A stretch of DNA of 46,999 bases from Candidatus Colwelliibacteriota bacterium (GCA_023228665.1 JALOAR010000002.1:1-46999); one strand, 5' to 3'. Positions 1 through 8,524 are shown, counted from the first letter of the stretch. Notes: a model not told the origin generated them from the letters alone. Numbers and translations are program-made.

Positions 1-1
1 T

Positions 2-1333
2 ATTGTCGGCTATGTCGGGTTTCCAACAAAAGGAGAAATATTTGAGCGCGAACTGACATCCGTCGATGTTATAGGAAAAACTAATCTTGAAAAAAAATAT
101 GACAGTCTTCTTAGGGGAATAAATGGAGAAAATGTCGTATACAGGAATGTTAAAGGCGAATCTCTCGGAACTCATACTTTCAGCGAACCTAAAAAAGGGA
201 ATGATCTTACGACAACAATAGACGCTGGTTTGCAAAAATTCTTTTACAGTCGCTTGCAGAAAGCTTTAGAAGGAGCTGGTCCTGGAGGGGTGGGTATAGC
301 TATAAATCCTTTAAACGGCGATGTGCTTAGCCTTGTCAGTATCCCTAGTTTTTCTTCTTCTGATATATCAGAAAGCTTGGTAGATCCGAATAAGCCTTTA
401 TTTAATAGAGCTGTTACCGGCCTCTATAGTCCTGGCTCAACAATAAAAACCGTAATTGCTGCAGGAGCTCTTAAAGATGGCGTAATAGATACGGATGAAA
501 TGGTATTATCTACCGGACATCTTGATATTCCTAATAAATACCACCCTGAATATCCAACGCGTTTTGTTGATTGGAAAGCTCACGGGTGGGTTGATGTATA
601 TTCCGCCCTTGCTCGCTCTTCCAACATATTCTTTTACGCGGTTGGCGGAGGACTCCCTTATAATTTAGATCTTTTTATGGGTGATTCGGATTTGTCTTCA
701 GGTCTTGGAATTAATGGATTAAAAAAATATTATTCTATTTTCAGGCTCGATAAGAAAACAGGCATAGATTTAAGCGGAGAATCTGAAGGATATCTTCCTT
801 CTGCAGAAGATAAGAAAGAAAGAACGGGAATAGATTGGACTATAGGCGATACCTACAACGTATCTATAGGGCAAGGTGATTTAGTAGTCACTCCTATCAG
901 CCTTATTAATGCCGTATCTTCCATAGTGAATGGCGGAAAAATATTCAAGCCTAATCTTATTTTGGGAAAAGAATCGGAAATATTAGATGATATCAGTTAT
1001 TTATCAAAAGAGCTTAGCGAAGTCGTTGTAGGAATGAAGGACGCTGTCAATAAATCCTATGGAACAGCATCTATGCTAAACAGTTTGCCTTTTGAAACTT
1101 GCGCTAAGACCGGTAGCGCTCAAGTTATGAATAACACTCAAACAAATGCTTTCTTTGTCGGTTGCGGGCCTTTTCCTCTTAAAGAAGAAGAAAATCCCAT
1201 ATGTGTTCTTGTTCTCGTTGAGCAAGCTAAAGAAGGGGGTCTAAACGCTGTTCCTGTAGCCTACGATGTATTCAAATGGTATTATGATTCAAGAATAAAT
1301 CCGGTTCAAAATGGACAAGACGCAACAGAGTAA
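2..1333 (+). CDS. mrdA: Penicillin-binding protein 2-like transpeptidase, 5'-truncated by the window edge
   Basis: The reading frame is open from base 2, so the gene begins before the window; a TTG at 230 is internal. It is a class B PBP that cross-links peptidoglycan on the outer face of the membrane. The visible N-terminal part holds the dimerisation-domain signature VIGKTNLEKKYDSLLRG, typical of PBP2/FtsI. The transpeptidase domain follows, with the nucleophile box SPGSTIK (near nt 437), the SSN box (near 618) and KTGSA (near 1108), all intact. The membrane anchor lies outside the window. The end overlaps the next gene by 23 bases, so the two are probably cotranscribed. The rod-type PBP2 assignment rather than FtsI is an inference from the dimerisation motif. 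Confidence 0.9.
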   Translation: MVGYVGFPTKGEIFERELTSVDVIGKTNLEKKYDSLLRGINGENVVYRNVKGESLGTHTFSEPKKGNDLTTTIDAGLQKFFYSRLQKALEGAGPGGVGIAINPLNGDVLSLVSIPSFSSSDISESLVDPNKPLFNRAVTGLYSPGSTIKTVIAAGALKDGVIDTDEMVLSTGHLDIPNKYHPEYPTRFVDWKAHGWVDVYSALARSSNIFFYAVGGGLPYNLDLFMGDSDLSSGLGINGLKKYYSIFRLDKKTGIDLSGESEGYLPSAEDKKERTGIDWTIGDTYNVSIGQGDLVVTPISLINAVSSIVNGGKIFKPNLILGKESEILDDISYLSKELSEVVVGMKDAVNKSYGTASMLNSLPFETCAKTGSAQVMNNTQTNAFFVGCGPFPLKEEENPICVLVLVEQAKEGGLNAVPVAYDVFKWYYDSRINPVQNGQDATE

Positions 1334-2399
1334 TAATAAAAAAAATTATTCTTCTCCCGGCAAGCTTGAAGAAAATATTTCAACGAAAAGCGGATCGGAA
1401 TTCAGGCAAGATATTGTTTCCGGAGATTGGGTTCTTATAGCAACAGGAAGAAAGAAAAGGCCTCACGATCTTATTGTTAAGAAGAAAAGAAAAGCGTCGC
1501 CAAAAAGAAAATGTCCTTTTAAAGACCCTCAAGCTTCTGGAAACGCTGAACCTGTCATAATTCGTTACCGTCCTGGAAAAAATGAAAATAAAAAAGACTG
1601 GAGCATTCAAGTTATTCCTAATCTTTATCCGGCTGTATTTTCTTCCAGTGATATTGATCCGACTATAAAGCAAAACGGCCCTTATTTTATTGCAGATGGA
1701 GCCGGCTATCATGATCTTATAATTACGCGTGACCATTATAATAATTTTCCCCAGCTTTCGCCCCAAGAGGCGGTTGAAGTCCTTTCTGTTATGCAGGAAA
1801 GATATAAGCAAGTTGCCGAAGATAACCGCATAGATTACGTTTCTATATTCCACAATTGGGGTCCCTCGGCTGGCGCTTCGATATATCATCCGCATTACCA
1901 AATTATTTCCATTCCTGTTCTTCCTCCAGATGTCAGTCATTCTTTAAAAGGATCTGAAAAATACTTTAAAGAAAACGGTTCTTGTGTTCACTGCGCCGTA
2001 TTAAAAAAAGAAATAAGCGAAAAGAGCAGAATTATATACGAAAATAATTCCGCTGTGGTTTTTTTGCCTTTTGTTTCCAGAGAGCCTTTTGAAATAAGAG
2101 TTTTTCCAAAAAGACATTCTTCTTTTTTTGAAGATTGCCCGCCTGAAGAATTATCTGATATAGCTGATGCTCTTCAAAAAGCAACCGGAATGCTTGAAGA
2201 AAAAATGAAGAACGTTGATTATAATTTTTTCATACATACCGCCCCGGTAAAAGATAAAAATAAATACAGCTATTATCACTGGCATATAGAGATTCAGCCT
2301 AAAATAAGCATTTCTGCCGGATTTGAATTAAGTACGGGCATAGAAATAACAGTAGTCGATCCAGACGACGCAGCTAAATTTTTAAGAGGAGAACAATAA
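1311..2399 (+). CDS. galT: GalT-like galactose-1-phosphate uridylyltransferase (HIT superfamily)
   Basis: A 362-aa protein of the GalT branch of the HIT superfamily, expected to exchange UMP (or another NMP) between a nucleotide sugar and a sugar 1-phosphate. The active-site motif is HPHYQ (in IYHPHYQII), where classical GalT has HPHGQ. A CPF motif near residue 68 and CVHC near residue 225 are candidate zinc ligands. A second His-rich stretch, HWHIEIQP, lies near the C-terminus as in the family. It starts inside the end of the PBP2 gene. The sugar and nucleotide specificity cannot be read from sequence; an ADP-glucose phosphorylase-like role is possible. Confidence 0.82.
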   Translation: MDKTQQSNNKKNYSSPGKLEENISTKSGSEFRQDIVSGDWVLIATGRKKRPHDLIVKKKRKASPKRKCPFKDPQASGNAEPVIIRYRPGKNENKKDWSIQVIPNLYPAVFSSSDIDPTIKQNGPYFIADGAGYHDLIITRDHYNNFPQLSPQEAVEVLSVMQERYKQVAEDNRIDYVSIFHNWGPSAGASIYHPHYQIISIPVLPPDVSHSLKGSEKYFKENGSCVHCAVLKKEISEKSRIIYENNSAVVFLPFVSREPFEIRVFPKRHSSFFEDCPPEELSDIADALQKATGMLEEKMKNVDYNFFIHTAPVKDKNKYSYYHWHIEIQPKISISAGFELSTGIEITVVDPDDAAKFLRGEQ

Positions 2400-2402
2400 A
2401 TA

Positions 2403-2870
2403 ATGGAAAAAGAATTATTGACCGTTCTTATTGCTTCTTCTCCTTTTGCGGAACTAAGAGGATCCATACCAACTGCCATATTAGCGTGGGATTTTCCGAT
2501 AATTAAGGCTTTTCTCTTGTCTGTTGTCGGTAATTTTATTCCCGTAATTCCTTTGCTTATTTTTTGGAATTTTATTGCGGAAAAACTATCTGACCGCTCC
2601 TATTATTTTAATAGGTTGTTTGCTTGGCTTTCAGATAGGACTATTAAAAATCATTCTTATAAATTTGAGAGATGGGAAAGTTTGGCGCTGCTTTTATTCG
2701 TTGCTATACCTTTTCCTCTAACTGGAGCTTGGAGCGGAACATTGGCCGCATTCATATTCGGCATACCTATTAAACGCGCTTCTATCATGATACTTATTGG
2801 CATCTTGATTTCAGGAACAATCGTTTCATTATTTATTAAAACAGGATCTGAACTACTGTCCGCGATTTAA
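2403..2870 (+). CDS. Small multidrug-export family membrane protein (COG2426-like)
   Basis: A 155-aa, strongly hydrophobic protein with about four membrane segments. The N-terminal SSPFAELRGSIPTAIL and the central PFPLTGAWSGTLAAFIFG are hallmarks of the Sm_multidrug_ex family (PF06695). The substrate is not established; the family name is historical. It starts 3 bases after the galT stop, so it belongs to the same transcript. No Shine-Dalgarno sequence is visible beyond the A-rich end of galT. Confidence 0.75.
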   Translation: MEKELLTVLIASSPFAELRGSIPTAILAWDFPIIKAFLLSVVGNFIPVIPLLIFWNFIAEKLSDRSYYFNRLFAWLSDRTIKNHSYKFERWESLALLLFVAIPFPLTGAWSGTLAAFIFGIPIKRASIMILIGILISGTIVSLFIKTGSELLSAI

Positions 2871-2878
2871 ATTCAAGG

Positions 2879-2884
2879 TATAAT
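2879..2884 (+). promoter_or_regulatory. -10 box of a probably leaderless tpiA promoter
   Basis: A perfect TATAAT ends 6 bases before the tpiA ATG, so initiation about 7 bases downstream would fall on the start codon. No clear -35 is seen. There is no Shine-Dalgarno sequence. The leaderless reading is inference. Confidence 0.5.
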
Positions 2885-2890
2885 CAATCT

Positions 2891-3619
2891 ATGGATATAA
2901 AAGGCAAAATAGCGGTAATGAACTGGAAGTGCAATCCTTCTTCAAAAGAAGAGGCTGAAGCGCTTGCTATTGCTTCTGATATGGACGGCGTAATTATCTG
3001 TCCTCCGGCACCATTTATTGAAGCTGTCCGCAACAAATTAAATAAGGCTATTCTCGGATCTCAAGATGGTTTTTGGGAGGAAGGCGCCTTTACCGGAGAA
3101 TATTCTTTTAACCAGCTCGCTTCTGTGGGAGTTAAATATTCCGTGATAGGCCATTCTGAAAGAAGGTGGCTCTTTAGCGAAGATTCCAATTTGATATCAA
3201 AAAAAGTAAAAGCAGCGATAAAGGCGGGTATAATTCCCATTTTATGTATCGGAGAAAAAGAAAGAATATCCGAACCTGAAGCGATTGAAACAGTTCTTTC
3301 TCAATTAATGGCTTCAATTAAAGATATTGCTGAAGATGATATGGAAAATATTATTATTGCTTACGAACCAGTATGGGCAATAGGCACAGGCAAGAATGCC
3401 TCTCTTAAGGAGGTGGAACCGGTTATCTTAGGTATTATTGAGTATTTTAAGGAAAACTTCGATAAAAAAATGAATATTATTTATGGAGGATCGGTTTTAT
3501 CGGAAAATGTTAAAAATTATATGATCAGTCCTTATATTGGCGGAGTCTTAATCGGCGGATCCAGTCTTAATAAGGATAAAGCATTAGAAATAATTAAAAT
3601 TATCAGATCAACTATTTAA
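2891..3619 (+). CDS. tpiA: Triosephosphate isomerase
   Basis: A 242-aa TIM barrel that interconverts dihydroxyacetone phosphate and glyceraldehyde 3-phosphate in cytoplasmic glycolysis. Catalytic motifs are all present: NWK near the N-terminus (Lys), GHSERR (His), AYEPVWAIGTG (Glu and the flexible loop) and YGGSV for phosphate binding. Slightly shorter than the usual ~250 aa. It follows the export-family gene by 20 bases but has its own TATAAT six bases before ATG. Two other lower-glycolysis enzymes, phosphoglycerate kinase and pyruvate kinase, lie downstream in this window. Confidence 0.95.
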   Translation: MDIKGKIAVMNWKCNPSSKEEAEALAIASDMDGVIICPPAPFIEAVRNKLNKAILGSQDGFWEEGAFTGEYSFNQLASVGVKYSVIGHSERRWLFSEDSNLISKKVKAAIKAGIIPILCIGEKERISEPEAIETVLSQLMASIKDIAEDDMENIIIAYEPVWAIGTGKNASLKEVEPVILGIIEYFKENFDKKMNIIYGGSVLSENVKNYMISPYIGGVLIGGSSLNKDKALEIIKIIRSTI

Positions 3620-3629
3620 TAATAAAAAA

Positions 3630-4067
3630 ATGATTAAAAAAATAATAAACTTTTTTCTTAAATTTCAATTTGTTCGTTTTGCCATCATTGGGGTTATGAA
3701 TACAGGTTTGGATTTTGGAGTTTTAAACCTTTTAATATTCGCAACTGGAGTAAGGGAAGGTTTGTCTCTTGCGCTTTTAAATAGCATTTCTTTTTCCGTG
3801 GCAACAGCAAATAGTTATTTATGGAATAAATATTGGACTTTTAAGGATAAAGACGCTGTCCGCGCTGCGGAAATAGGGCAATTTCTTACTGTAAGTCTTA
3901 TTGGTCTTGGTATTAATTCAAGCATTGTTTATCTTATTTCAACCTTTATAGACCCTATTTTAGGCCTCTCACCGGCAATGTGGGTGAATGCTTCTAAGGT
4001 TATTGCTACCGGCATCGCTCTTTTTTGGAACTTTTTAGGTTATAAATTTATAGTGTTTAAAAAATAA
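3630..4067 (+). CDS. GtrA family membrane protein
   Basis: A 145-aa protein with about four membrane helices. QFVRFAIIGVMNTGLDFGV at the N-terminus, the central ANSYLWNKYWTF and the terminal WNFLGYKFIVF are the GtrA (PF04138) pattern. Members are thought to move undecaprenyl-linked sugars across the membrane for wall or surface glycan synthesis. It starts 10 bases after tpiA and is followed by a strong terminator, so it ends the transcript. No glycosyltransferase partner is adjacent. Confidence 0.85.
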   Translation: MIKKIINFFLKFQFVRFAIIGVMNTGLDFGVLNLLIFATGVREGLSLALLNSISFSVATANSYLWNKYWTFKDKDAVRAAEIGQFLTVSLIGLGINSSIVYLISTFIDPILGLSPAMWVNASKVIATGIALFWNFLGYKFIVFKK

Positions 4068-4087
4068 GTAAGAAACCTATGCTTTTA

Positions 4088-4123
4088 ATACACGCATATC
4101 TGCACAGATATGCGTGTATTTTT
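4088..4123 (+). terminator. Intrinsic terminator after the GtrA gene
   Basis: A perfect 15-bp stem (4088-4102 with 4105-4119) is followed by a short T run. It closes the first gene cluster. Confidence 0.8.
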
Positions 4124-4158
4124 CATTTAATTTGAATAGATTTAGATATATTATAAAA

Positions 4159-4248
4159 TTGACAAGTTGCTAATTTTATGATAAAAAGGCCCATACGCTT
4201 ACAGCGTAAATTTTATCCGCCGAAGAAGCGGAAAGGAGGTCTTTAAAA
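4159..4248 (+). promoter_or_regulatory. Leader of the peptidoglycan-binding surface protein: TTGACA box, two small hairpins, strong Shine-Dalgarno
   Basis: TTGACA at 4159-4164 lies in an AT-rich stretch, with no good -10 at 17-bp spacing. Two small inverted repeats follow: tacgct/agcgta near 4193-4207 and ccgc/gcgg near 4217-4231. AAAGGAGGT at 4232-4240 sits 8 bases before a TTG codon and decides that start. The hairpins could be regulatory; this is inference. Confidence 0.5.
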
Positions 4249-5559
4249 TTGGAAAATAAGAAAAATAGCCGGTTTTCATCAAAAACTCTCATTTGGTTGT
4301 GGTCGATTATTGTTCTCATGATTATTGTTGTGATTATCGGATGGGCAATCCATTACTTTTCTGGAAAAAATAATTCTGACGAAAAAATTGAAGAAGGTAA
4401 GGAAATAGAAACCACAATTGAGGATGAGGTTTCCGTTATTATTAAGAATAGCGAAGAATCCGAAAAAAACGAGTCAGATCTTTCTGAAAAAAGATTGACC
4501 TTAACTCTCCGAAAAGGGGATGAAAATGAAGAGGTCAAGATATTACAAGCTAAGCTTAAAAAACTTGGGTTGTATCAGGGAGAGATCCATGGTTGTTTTT
4601 CCGAGTCTGTTTATAAAGCTGTTATTGCTTTCCAAAAGCAAAATGGTTTGAAACAAGACGGAATTGTAGGGAGAAACACTCGCGCTGTCTTGAATGGAGA
4701 TCCGCTGCCGACTTCCGCGCCGATTTCCGGAGGATCAACTAAAATAGTGGTCCAAAAAGAAGTTGACAAGGAAGCTCTTAAAAAACTGGAAGATGAAGTA
4801 GAAAAGCTTACGGACGAGGTTAAGAAATTAACTGAAGAAAAAGAAGTTGACAAGGAAGCTCTTAAAAAACTGGAAGATGAAGTAGAAAAGCTTACGGACG
4901 AGGTTAAGAAATTAACTGAAGAAAAAGAAGGTGAACCTTCTCCGACTCCAGTTGCATTAAAACCTTCAGCAACATCATTAGGAGTAGAATTAATCAATAA
5001 CAATTCTGCCATCTTAACTGGTAAGGCTGATCCGAATGGCTTCCAAACTGATGTTTGGTTTCAGTACGGCTTAACAACATCGCTTAATAAAAAAAGCGAT
5101 GTCCAAAGCATCGGTAATGGCACTCTAGAACAAGATGTGTCAATACAAATTACCGGTTTGGAGCCAAGTACCAAGTATTGGTACAGGCTTTATGCAAAGA
5201 GTTCTAAAGGCCAAGATATCGGAACTCTAAAAAGTTTTGTTACTACCAGTTCTGGAACAACCAGTACCGCAGAAGCTAAAGCATCCTTGGTAGATTACAG
5301 AATCTTTCAAGTCAGCGGCAAAAGCTACATCGAGGCTTTTGTGATAGTTGAAGACCTTGAAAGCGGACTCTATCCGGAGAAATACTGGATCAAGTTCAAT
5401 GGCAATTCCGATGGAGAAGAAGACTGGGAAGGTGATCCTAACCATAAAAATGGCCGGTCTTACCTTAAGCCATCATCAAGCCAAGTAGAGATTCAAGCCT
5501 TTGTTAGGCTCTCTAATGGTGAGGTTTTGCAAAGTAAAATTGTGAAATATCCGGAATAG
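4249..5559 (+). CDS. Membrane-anchored surface protein: PG-binding domain, duplicated coiled coil, Fn3-like domain
   Basis: A 436-aa protein starting at TTG, chosen because a full Shine-Dalgarno sequence precedes it at the right spacing. Order: a short cytoplasmic tail, one membrane segment (about residues 13-35), an acidic linker, a PG_binding_1 domain (about 85-150; LRKGDENEEVKILQAKLKKLG through GIVGRNTRAVLNG), a charged coiled coil (about 171-226) made of two exact 28-residue copies, an Fn3-like domain (about 240-335; DPNGFQTDVWFQYG, TGLEPSTKYWYRLYAK) and a C-terminal beta-rich region. It probably tethers the envelope to the wall. The Fn3-like module matches those of the next gene, which argues for related function. 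No catalytic domain is recognised. Confidence 0.8.
   Translation: MENKKNSRFSSKTLIWLWSIIVLMIIVVIIGWAIHYFSGKNNSDEKIEEGKEIETTIEDEVSVIIKNSEESEKNESDLSEKRLTLTLRKGDENEEVKILQAKLKKLGLYQGEIHGCFSESVYKAVIAFQKQNGLKQDGIVGRNTRAVLNGDPLPTSAPISGGSTKIVVQKEVDKEALKKLEDEVEKLTDEVKKLTEEKEVDKEALKKLEDEVEKLTDEVKKLTEEKEGEPSPTPVALKPSATSLGVELINNNSAILTGKADPNGFQTDVWFQYGLTTSLNKKSDVQSIGNGTLEQDVSIQITGLEPSTKYWYRLYAKSSKGQDIGTLKSFVTTSSGTTSTAEAKASLVDYRIFQVSGKSYIEAFVIVEDLESGLYPEKYWIKFNGNSDGEEDWEGDPNHKNGRSYLKPSSSQVEIQAFVRLSNGEVLQSKIVKYPE
4759..4926 (+). repeat. Exact tandem duplication, 2 x 84 bp, inside the coiled coil
   Basis: Copies at 4759-4842 and 4843-4926 are identical by reading and encode 28 residues each, beginning EVDKEALKKLEDEVEKLTDE. 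Four heptads per copy keep the coiled-coil register. A degenerate third start (GAAGGTGAACCT) follows. Confidence 0.95.
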
Positions 5560-5584
5560 CCTTAATAGCCTTAATCAGGCAACC

Positions 5585-5613
5585 AAAGAACGGTCATAAC
5601 CGTTCTTTTTTTT
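5585..5613 (+). terminator. Intrinsic terminator
   Basis: A 10-bp stem, AAAGAACGGT with ACCGTTCTTT, loop CATA, continuing into an 8-T run. It separates the two surface-protein genes. Confidence 0.9.
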
Positions 5614-5666
5614 ACAAAGAACACGCGTAAAAACGCTCCCTCTGGCATATTTAATGCATATATGTG

Positions 5667-5731
5667 TATAATTTGCCCGTTAGTCTAAAAAGCATTTATG
5701 GGTTGACAAAATGATAATTAAATGCTAATAA
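5667..5731 (+). promoter_or_regulatory. Candidate promoters of the Fn3-repeat surface protein
   Basis: TATAAT is at 5667-5672. Separately, TTGACA at 5703-5708 followed by 17 bases leads to TAATAA at 5726-5731, 8 bases before an ATG at 5740. Either could drive the downstream gene; the second would give a leaderless message. Confidence 0.4.
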
Positions 5732-5739
5732 TTAAAGTT

Positions 5740-8349
5740 ATGAAAGCTATGAAAAAAATAATACCAATTATAGCTGCTATCTCCGTTATTTTTAGCGGAT
5801 TTAGTGGAGTGGCTCTTGCTTCTAGCTCGCCCTCCGTTGTTGCTACGGAAGCGTCGTCCATTACTTCAACATCAGCTTATCTTAAAGGATACGTAGATCC
5901 TAATGGCTCATCCACCGAATATTGGATAGAGTATGGGACAAATAATGATTTTCAATATTCAACTATACGCTACACTGTCGGAAGCAGCAGCTCCGGTATT
6001 TCGGTAGGCAGAAATGTTACTGGACTTACAGCCGGAAAAACCTATCAATATAAATTGATAGCAAAAAATGCTAGCGGTACGAATAAGAGTAATGTGGTGT
6101 CGTTTACTACTACCAACAGTTCTTCTTCTTCAAATAACGATAATAATGACAATTCTAGCGATAGTGGAAATCCTCCGTCAGTCGCCGCTACCAGTGTCAC
6201 TTCTAAAACTTCAAGCGCCGCTACTCTTAACGGTTCGGTAGATGCAAACGGAAAATTAACTGAATACTGGATAGAGTACGGAACAAATAACAATTTCCAG
6301 TATTCTACCATTAGGTACTCAATCGGAAGCTCTAGTTATGCAATCGGCGTAAGCCGAAGAGTTACCGGTTTATCTGCTAGCACTACTTATCAATATAAAG
6401 TAATCGCCAGCAATTCTGCCGGCAAAAATGTAAGCAACGTCGTTGAATTTACGACTTCAGGATCTTCTAACGAAAATACCAACGATGAACCCAGTATTGG
6501 CAACGCTCCTTCTGCTGTTGCTACTGGTTATTCTTCAGTTACTTCTAATTCCGCAAATATTTCCGGTTCTATAGATCCTAACGGTCTTTATACTGAATAT
6601 TGGGCAGAATATGGTACGAATAATTCTTTCAGCTCGCGAACTTCAAGCTATTATATTAGCTCAAGCGACAGTTCTAAGTCTGTTAATTTGTCTTTATCCG
6701 GACTTTCTTCAAATACTGTTTATAAGTTTAAATTTATAGCCAAGAATTCTAAAGGGTCTATTGCCAGCAATGTTATGCAATTTACCACTAGTTCTTCCGG
6801 TTCCATAGTCACTGAAGGTGATGCTCCGAGCGTTAGTCTTTCTTCTGCTTATAGTATAACTAAAGATTCAGCTGTTCTTTCAGGATCAGTTAACCCAAAC
6901 AGTTCATGGACAGAATATTGGTTTGAGTATGGAACTAACAGTAATAGTCTCGTTTATTCAACGCCTAAATGGTCTGTAAGCTCTACGTCTGGAAATACTC
7001 CGGTTTCTTCATCCGTTTATAATCTCCAAAATAATACCACTTACTACTACAGGCTTGTTGCTAATAATTCTTACGGAACAAGATATAGCTCTGTGTGGAA
7101 CTTCATAACCCAGGGAGGCGGGGGAACCCAATATAACAACCCTTACGTTGTTACTAGAGAAACAACTGAAAAATACTCTACATCAGCCGTTTTAAACGCT
7201 GATGTGTCCCCGAACGGCTACCAGACTGATGTTTGGTTTGAATATGGATATTCGAACCAAAGCTTAAATCGTGTTTCTGGAAGCAAGTCAATATCAGGCA
7301 ACAGCGGTTCGCAAAGAGTGTCTATTCAAATAAACAATCTTTCTCCGAACACTTATTACGATTTCCGCGCCGTTGCGAGAACTTCGTATGGAACTTTCTA
7401 TGGCGATACAATGTCCTTTAGAACTTCTGGGCAAAATAACGGATATTACGGAGAGCCCCAAGTAGTTACTATTGGAGTATCCAACGTATTGCAGAACGTC
7501 GCAGTATTGGAAGGTAGCGTTAATCCGAATGGCTCTGCCGGCAGCGTATGGTTCGAGTATGGAACGTCAGCTTACAACTTGAATAATAAAACTACTTCCA
7601 TCTCGGTTCCTTCGCATATCGCCTTAAAAAATTATTATATAGCTGCTACCGGATTATCTGCCTCTACCACTTATTACTATAGAGTTGTCTGCTCTAATGC
7701 TTATGGCACTAAAAGCGGAGAAATAAAGTCTTTTAAGACTTCCGGCTATTGGAAGCCTTATAGTGGCCCAACCGAAAAAGAAATAATTGTCATTAAAGAG
7801 CATGTATCTACAGATGAAGAATCTGGAGTTATCCTTGATCCGTCTGTCAGCAATCTTGAGCCCAAAGCAGGCGATACTATCGATTACGTGCTGACTTATC
7901 GTAATGCTTCTAAAAAAGCTATTACTGGCGCTTCTCTTAAAGTAACTCTTCCGTTTGAAACGGAGTATGTTAACTCTAACGTTAAACCAACATCTCAAAT
8001 GGGAAATAATCTCGTCTTCTATATCGGAGATGTAGAAAAGGGCAGTCAGGGAGTAATAACCATAAAGGCTAAAATTAACGAAGATACCGCTGAAGGATCT
8101 AGTATTATGTTTAACTCTTTCCTTGAATATACCGATGGTGATGATGATTTTCAGACGGTAAATTCTTATATTGCCGTAATGATTAAAGGAAGTGCCAATA
8201 TAGGATTTCTTGGATCATTAAGTTCTCTTGCTAAATCTCTTTCCGGAAGCTGGCTTATGTTGATATTGCTTCTCTTGATGTTTGTCACCATAATTTACCT
8301 TCTTATTACTAGAAAAAAGCAAGCTGTTGTTGAAAACTCATCCCAATAA
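5740..8349 (+). CDS. Secreted surface protein with six Fn3-like repeats, a DUF11-like domain and a C-terminal membrane anchor
   Basis: About 869 aa. An in-frame ATG exists at 5722, but the promoter layout and signal peptide favour 5740 or 5749. A signal peptide with hydrophobic core IIPIIAAISVIF ends at ALAS. Six repeats of roughly 100 residues follow, each with a [VA]DPNG or VNPN-type turn, [EV][YV]W[IF]EYGT and a late TYxY(K/R) strand. Ser/Asn-rich linkers join them. A DUF11-like beta domain (PKAGDTIDYVLTYRNA) follows, then a membrane helix (LMLILLLLMFVTIIYLL) and a basic tail. It is displayed on the cell surface and resembles an adhesin or sheath component; the ligand is unknown. The same module occurs once in the gene before it. 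Confidence 0.82.
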   Translation: MKAMKKIIPIIAAISVIFSGFSGVALASSSPSVVATEASSITSTSAYLKGYVDPNGSSTEYWIEYGTNNDFQYSTIRYTVGSSSSGISVGRNVTGLTAGKTYQYKLIAKNASGTNKSNVVSFTTTNSSSSSNNDNNDNSSDSGNPPSVAATSVTSKTSSAATLNGSVDANGKLTEYWIEYGTNNNFQYSTIRYSIGSSSYAIGVSRRVTGLSASTTYQYKVIASNSAGKNVSNVVEFTTSGSSNENTNDEPSIGNAPSAVATGYSSVTSNSANISGSIDPNGLYTEYWAEYGTNNSFSSRTSSYYISSSDSSKSVNLSLSGLSSNTVYKFKFIAKNSKGSIASNVMQFTTSSSGSIVTEGDAPSVSLSSAYSITKDSAVLSGSVNPNSSWTEYWFEYGTNSNSLVYSTPKWSVSSTSGNTPVSSSVYNLQNNTTYYYRLVANNSYGTRYSSVWNFITQGGGGTQYNNPYVVTRETTEKYSTSAVLNADVSPNGYQTDVWFEYGYSNQSLNRVSGSKSISGNSGSQRVSIQINNLSPNTYYDFRAVARTSYGTFYGDTMSFRTSGQNNGYYGEPQVVTIGVSNVLQNVAVLEGSVNPNGSAGSVWFEYGTSAYNLNNKTTSISVPSHIALKNYYIAATGLSASTTYYYRVVCSNAYGTKSGEIKSFKTSGYWKPYSGPTEKEIIVIKEHVSTDEESGVILDPSVSNLEPKAGDTIDYVLTYRNASKKAITGASLKVTLPFETEYVNSNVKPTSQMGNNLVFYIGDVEKGSQGVITIKAKINEDTAEGSSIMFNSFLEYTDGDDDFQTVNSYIAVMIKGSANIGFLGSLSSLAKSLSGSWLMLILLLLMFVTIIYLLITRKKQAVVENSSQ

Positions 8350-8359
8350 GAATCTTCTA

Positions 8360-8387
8360 TTGACTTTTCTGTTTATTGTGATAGAAT
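8360..8387 (+). promoter_or_regulatory. Promoter of a candidate small RNA
   Basis: TTGACT (8360-8365), 16-bp spacer, TAGAAT (8382-8387). It starts a short unit that ends at the terminator at 8462, before pgk. Confidence 0.6.
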
Positions 8388-8393
8388 AAGCGT

Positions 8394-8486
8394 GCGAGTG
8401 AGACAATCTCCGGTCATATGAAAATATGAAATCGAGGATTGTTTTGCCCTCAAGACCTTTTCCCCCCGCAATTGCGGGGGGATTTT
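8394..8486 (+). ncRNA. Candidate structured small RNA or leader upstream of pgk
   Basis: About 93 nt between a good promoter and a strong terminator, with no convincing ORF. The core is a long hairpin: ACAATCTCCG pairs with CGAGGATTGT with one mismatch, and inside it CATAT-GAAA-ATATG closes a GNRA tetraloop. A single-stranded stretch and then the terminator follow. It does not show the conserved SRP RNA apical pattern, and it is short for 6S RNA. It could be an independent small RNA or an attenuated pgk leader. The separate -10 box next to pgk favours the first. Confidence 0.45.
8462..8486 (+). terminator. Intrinsic terminator of the candidate small RNA
   Basis: CCCCCCGC-AATT-GCGGGGGG, a perfect 8-bp GC stem followed by ATTTT. 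Very stable against the AT-rich background. Confidence 0.8.
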
Positions 8487-8524
8487 GGTTGTTATTCCCC
8501 AGTTTCACGATTTATATTTCATGC

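Noticed and set aside
1380..1940. 186-codon minus-strand ORF
   Set aside because: Antisense to galT, with basic low-complexity composition and no initiation signal.
4611..5012. 133-codon minus-strand ORF rich in Ser/Leu
   Set aside because: It is the antisense shadow of the duplicated coiled coil; its own internal repeat simply mirrors the 84-bp repeat.
8394..8461. SRP RNA (ffs)
   Set aside because: The conserved apical GGAA-type loop with its flanking asymmetric loop is not present; only a simple hairpin with a GAAA loop is seen.
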